Source: Gammaproteobacteria bacterium UBA5338 (lineage in GTDB: Bacteria > Pseudomonadota > Gammaproteobacteria > Pseudomonadales > UBA5862). Taken from it: DNA of 6,177 nt. The DNA lies in NCBI GenBank assembly GCA_002408105.1, contig DHQM01000035.1, positions 1-6,177 of the forward strand, in the 5' to 3' direction. Below the pieces are notes generated by a model. That model was not told where the DNA came from and did no database searches. It saw only the letters and a list, made by a program, of their open reading frames with translations. How positions within the stretch are numbered: the first letter of the stretch is position 1; every line of letters starts with the position of its first letter. The translations under genes and the position numbers were made by a program. Shown in pieces: positions 5,008 through 6,177 of the stretch.

Positions 5008-5874
5008 ATGAACGTTTCCGGCCCTTCCACAGATGCTGCGGTGGCGCCCGGCCAAGGCCGGTGCGTGGGCGTCATCGACTCGGGTGTGGGCGGATTGGCT
5101 GTGACTGCAGTGCTGCGGGACCAGCTTCCGGCGGCCACCTGGCACTGTTTCGCGGACAGTGCTTGCGCGCCCTATGGCTCGCGCAGCACCGCTTGGATTC
5201 GCAATCGGGTACTCCAAAGCGCTGAGCTGCTGCTTGACGCTGGCGCCGACGCCCTGGTCATCGCCTGCAACACGGCCACAAGCGCGGCCGCCGACTGGCT
5301 GCGTGCACGGCTCAACGTCCCCATCGTGGCCATGGAACCCGCGGTAAAGCCCGCCCTGGCTGAGGCCGATGCGGCCGAAGTGGCTGTCTTGGTGACACCC
5401 CACACTGCGCAAGGCACGCGCCTGGCTCGGCTCATCGCAGCGCACGATGCCGGCGGGCGCGTTCATGTATTGGCGTGCCCGGGCCTGGTGGAAGCGATTG
5501 AGTCCGGCGCTGACAGTACACAGATCGCACAGCTCGTCGAGGTACTCACGGTGCCTGTCCGGGACTGTCGCCGCGTGGTGCTTGGCTGCACCCACTTTCC
5601 CTTGGTCATCCCAGAGCTGCGGGGCTGCTTCTGCCCCGACGCAGCCTTGATCGATCCGGCACCCGCGGTGGCCAGGCAACTCGCCCTGCGCCTGCAGGAG
5701 GTGGCTCCCAGTCACTCCACCGCCAGCGCGGGCCTGCACTGCTGGACGAGTGGGACTCGCGCGGCGCTCGAGCGCCAGCTCGACCGCTGGCCACTCGGCC
5801 TGGCGCCCCAGTCGATTCGCGCCCAGGTTCTGCCTACCGACCCCTTGCCCGGCCGCTTCAGCGCGGTACCATAG
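5008..5874 (+). CDS. murI: glutamate racemase
   Basis: The 288-residue cytoplasmic enzyme converts L- to D-glutamate for peptidoglycan, using two cysteines and no cofactor. The family signature is complete: [12 protein letters not shown] (21-32, with D24 and S25), APYGSRS (54-60), ACNTATS (86-92, first catalytic C87), MEPAVKPA (109-116), and VLGCTHFPL (191-199, second catalytic C194, H196). Length is normal for the family; residues 1-18 are a poorly conserved extension. ATG 5008 is the only suitable start before the DSGVGG strand, yet no Shine-Dalgarno sequence precedes it. It begins 37 nt beyond the terminator hairpin at 4941-4970, and I see no convincing promoter there. coq7 follows 19 nt after the stop, so the two are probably co-transcribed. 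The segment [10 protein letters not shown] (129-138) departs from the more usual T-x-GT-x-x-S pattern, but catalytic residues are intact. Confidence 0.94.
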   Translation: MNVSGPSTDAAVAPGQGRCVGVIDSGVGGLAVTAVLRDQLPAATWHCFADSACAPYGSRSTAWIRNRVLQSAELLLDAGADALVIACNTATSAAADWLRARLNVPIVAMEPAVKPALAEADAAEVAVLVTPHTAQGTRLARLIAAHDAGGRVHVLACPGLVEAIESGADSTQIAQLVEVLTVPVRDCRRVVLGCTHFPLVIPELRGCFCPDAALIDPAPAVARQLALRLQEVAPSHSTASAGLHCWTSGTRAALERQLDRWPLGLAPQSIRAQVLPTDPLPGRFSAVP

Positions 5875-5893
5875 ACCCACCAACGGAGGAGCC

Positions 5894-6177
5894 ATGCCCG
5901 CCACCCGCAACTACAGTCGCGTTGACCGCTGGTTCACCCAGGTCGGCAAGGCGTTGAACACCCTTGCGGGGGCGCAAGGGGTGGCAGACCGCCCATCGCC
6001 TGCCCATCAGGTGGCTGACGCGGGGGCCGATGCGCTGTCGGAGGCCGAGCGGCGCCACGCCGCAGGCTTGATGCGCGTCAACCACGCCGGGGAAATCTGC
6101 GCACAGGCGCTCTACCAAGGCCAAGCGCTCTGCGCCCGAAGCGCAGGTGCCGAACGGCGCATGCAGCGCGTCCCTCG
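5894..6177 (+). CDS. coq7: 2-polyprenyl-3-methyl-6-methoxy-1,4-benzoquinone monooxygenase (Coq7), N-terminal part
   Basis: The first 94 codons of a Coq7 family di-iron hydroxylase are present; the rest lies beyond the window. [19 protein letters not shown] (61-79) is the diagnostic first helix. E67 supplies the first iron ligand; the later ExxH and remaining Glu/His ligands are not in view. The enzyme carries out the late C6 hydroxylation (5-demethoxyubiquinone step) in ubiquinone synthesis at the inner membrane. ATG 5894 is preceded by a strong GGAGGAG (5885-5891), close to the start codon but usable. It lies 19 nt after murI and is probably in the same transcript. Residues 22-45 are a low-conservation linker, and their codons contain an 8-bp perfect hairpin (5961-5980). 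Confidence 0.93.
   Translation, partial: MPATRNYSRVDRWFTQVGKALNTLAGAQGVADRPSPAHQVADAGADALSEAERRHAAGLMRVNHAGEICAQALYQGQALCARSAGAERRMQRVP

Noticed and set aside
4786..5910. 374-residue minus-strand frame antisense to murI and the end of the alcohol dehydrogenase
   Set aside because: It runs through the terminator hairpin at 4941-4970 and opposes a full glutamate racemase; no motif is visible.
1..6177. CRISPR arrays, insertion sequences, tRNA or rRNA genes, toxin-antitoxin or phage defence modules
   Set aside because: No regularly spaced repeats, transposase motifs, cloverleaf sequences or defence-type domains are visible on either strand.

Overview
The window looks like chromosomal DNA of a GC-rich (by eye, a little over 60 %) betaproteobacterium, probably Burkholderiales-like. 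The glutamate racemase carries betaproteobacterial-style motifs ([19 protein letters not shown]). The Coq7 protein points to ubiquinone synthesis ([19 protein letters not shown]). A PEP-CTERM/VPLPA-type exosortase substrate sits behind a sigma-54 promoter. This assignment comes from recognised motifs, not from a search. Two genes are cut by the window edges: a PQQ-type sugar (sorbosone) dehydrogenase on the left and coq7 on the right.

Layout. 1-320 (+) is the C-terminus of a soluble PQQ sugar/sorbosone dehydrogenase. 321-681 is a gene-free regulatory region with a very good -24/-12 sigma-54 promoter at 573-587, an IHF-like site at 508-520 and an upstream palindrome at 405-421. 682-1242 (+) is a small, very acidic secreted protein with a VPLPA/PEP-CTERM sorting tail, followed by a strong intrinsic terminator (1280-1330). 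1378-1917 (+) is a SixA-type histidine phosphatase. It converges on a leftward two-gene unit: an exported dienelactone hydrolase family protein (3537-2686) followed by a DUF1614 membrane protein (2662-1961, TTG start). 3538-3829 is a divergent intergenic region with a candidate sigma-70 promoter and a hairpin-rich leader for 3830-4915 (+), a zinc-dependent medium-chain alcohol dehydrogenase that ends at a 13-bp perfect terminator stem (4941-4970). Then come murI (5008-5874, +) and the 5' part of coq7 (5894-6177, +), 19 nt apart and probably co-transcribed.

How it fits together. Most of the window is housekeeping or general metabolism: peptidoglycan D-glutamate supply, ubiquinone hydroxylation, alcohol oxidation and ester/lactone hydrolysis. 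There is no CRISPR array, insertion sequence, tRNA or phage signature. The most distinctive part is 405-1330: an exosortase-sorted surface or exopolysaccharide-associated protein whose promoter has the layout of a sigma-54 enhancer-dependent promoter (upstream site, DNA-bending site, -24/-12). That agrees with the known control of PEP-CTERM genes by RpoN and the PrsK/PrsR two-component system in floc- and EPS-forming betaproteobacteria. I see no wholly new system. The ectodomain of the PEP-CTERM-like protein is the part I cannot assign to a family.
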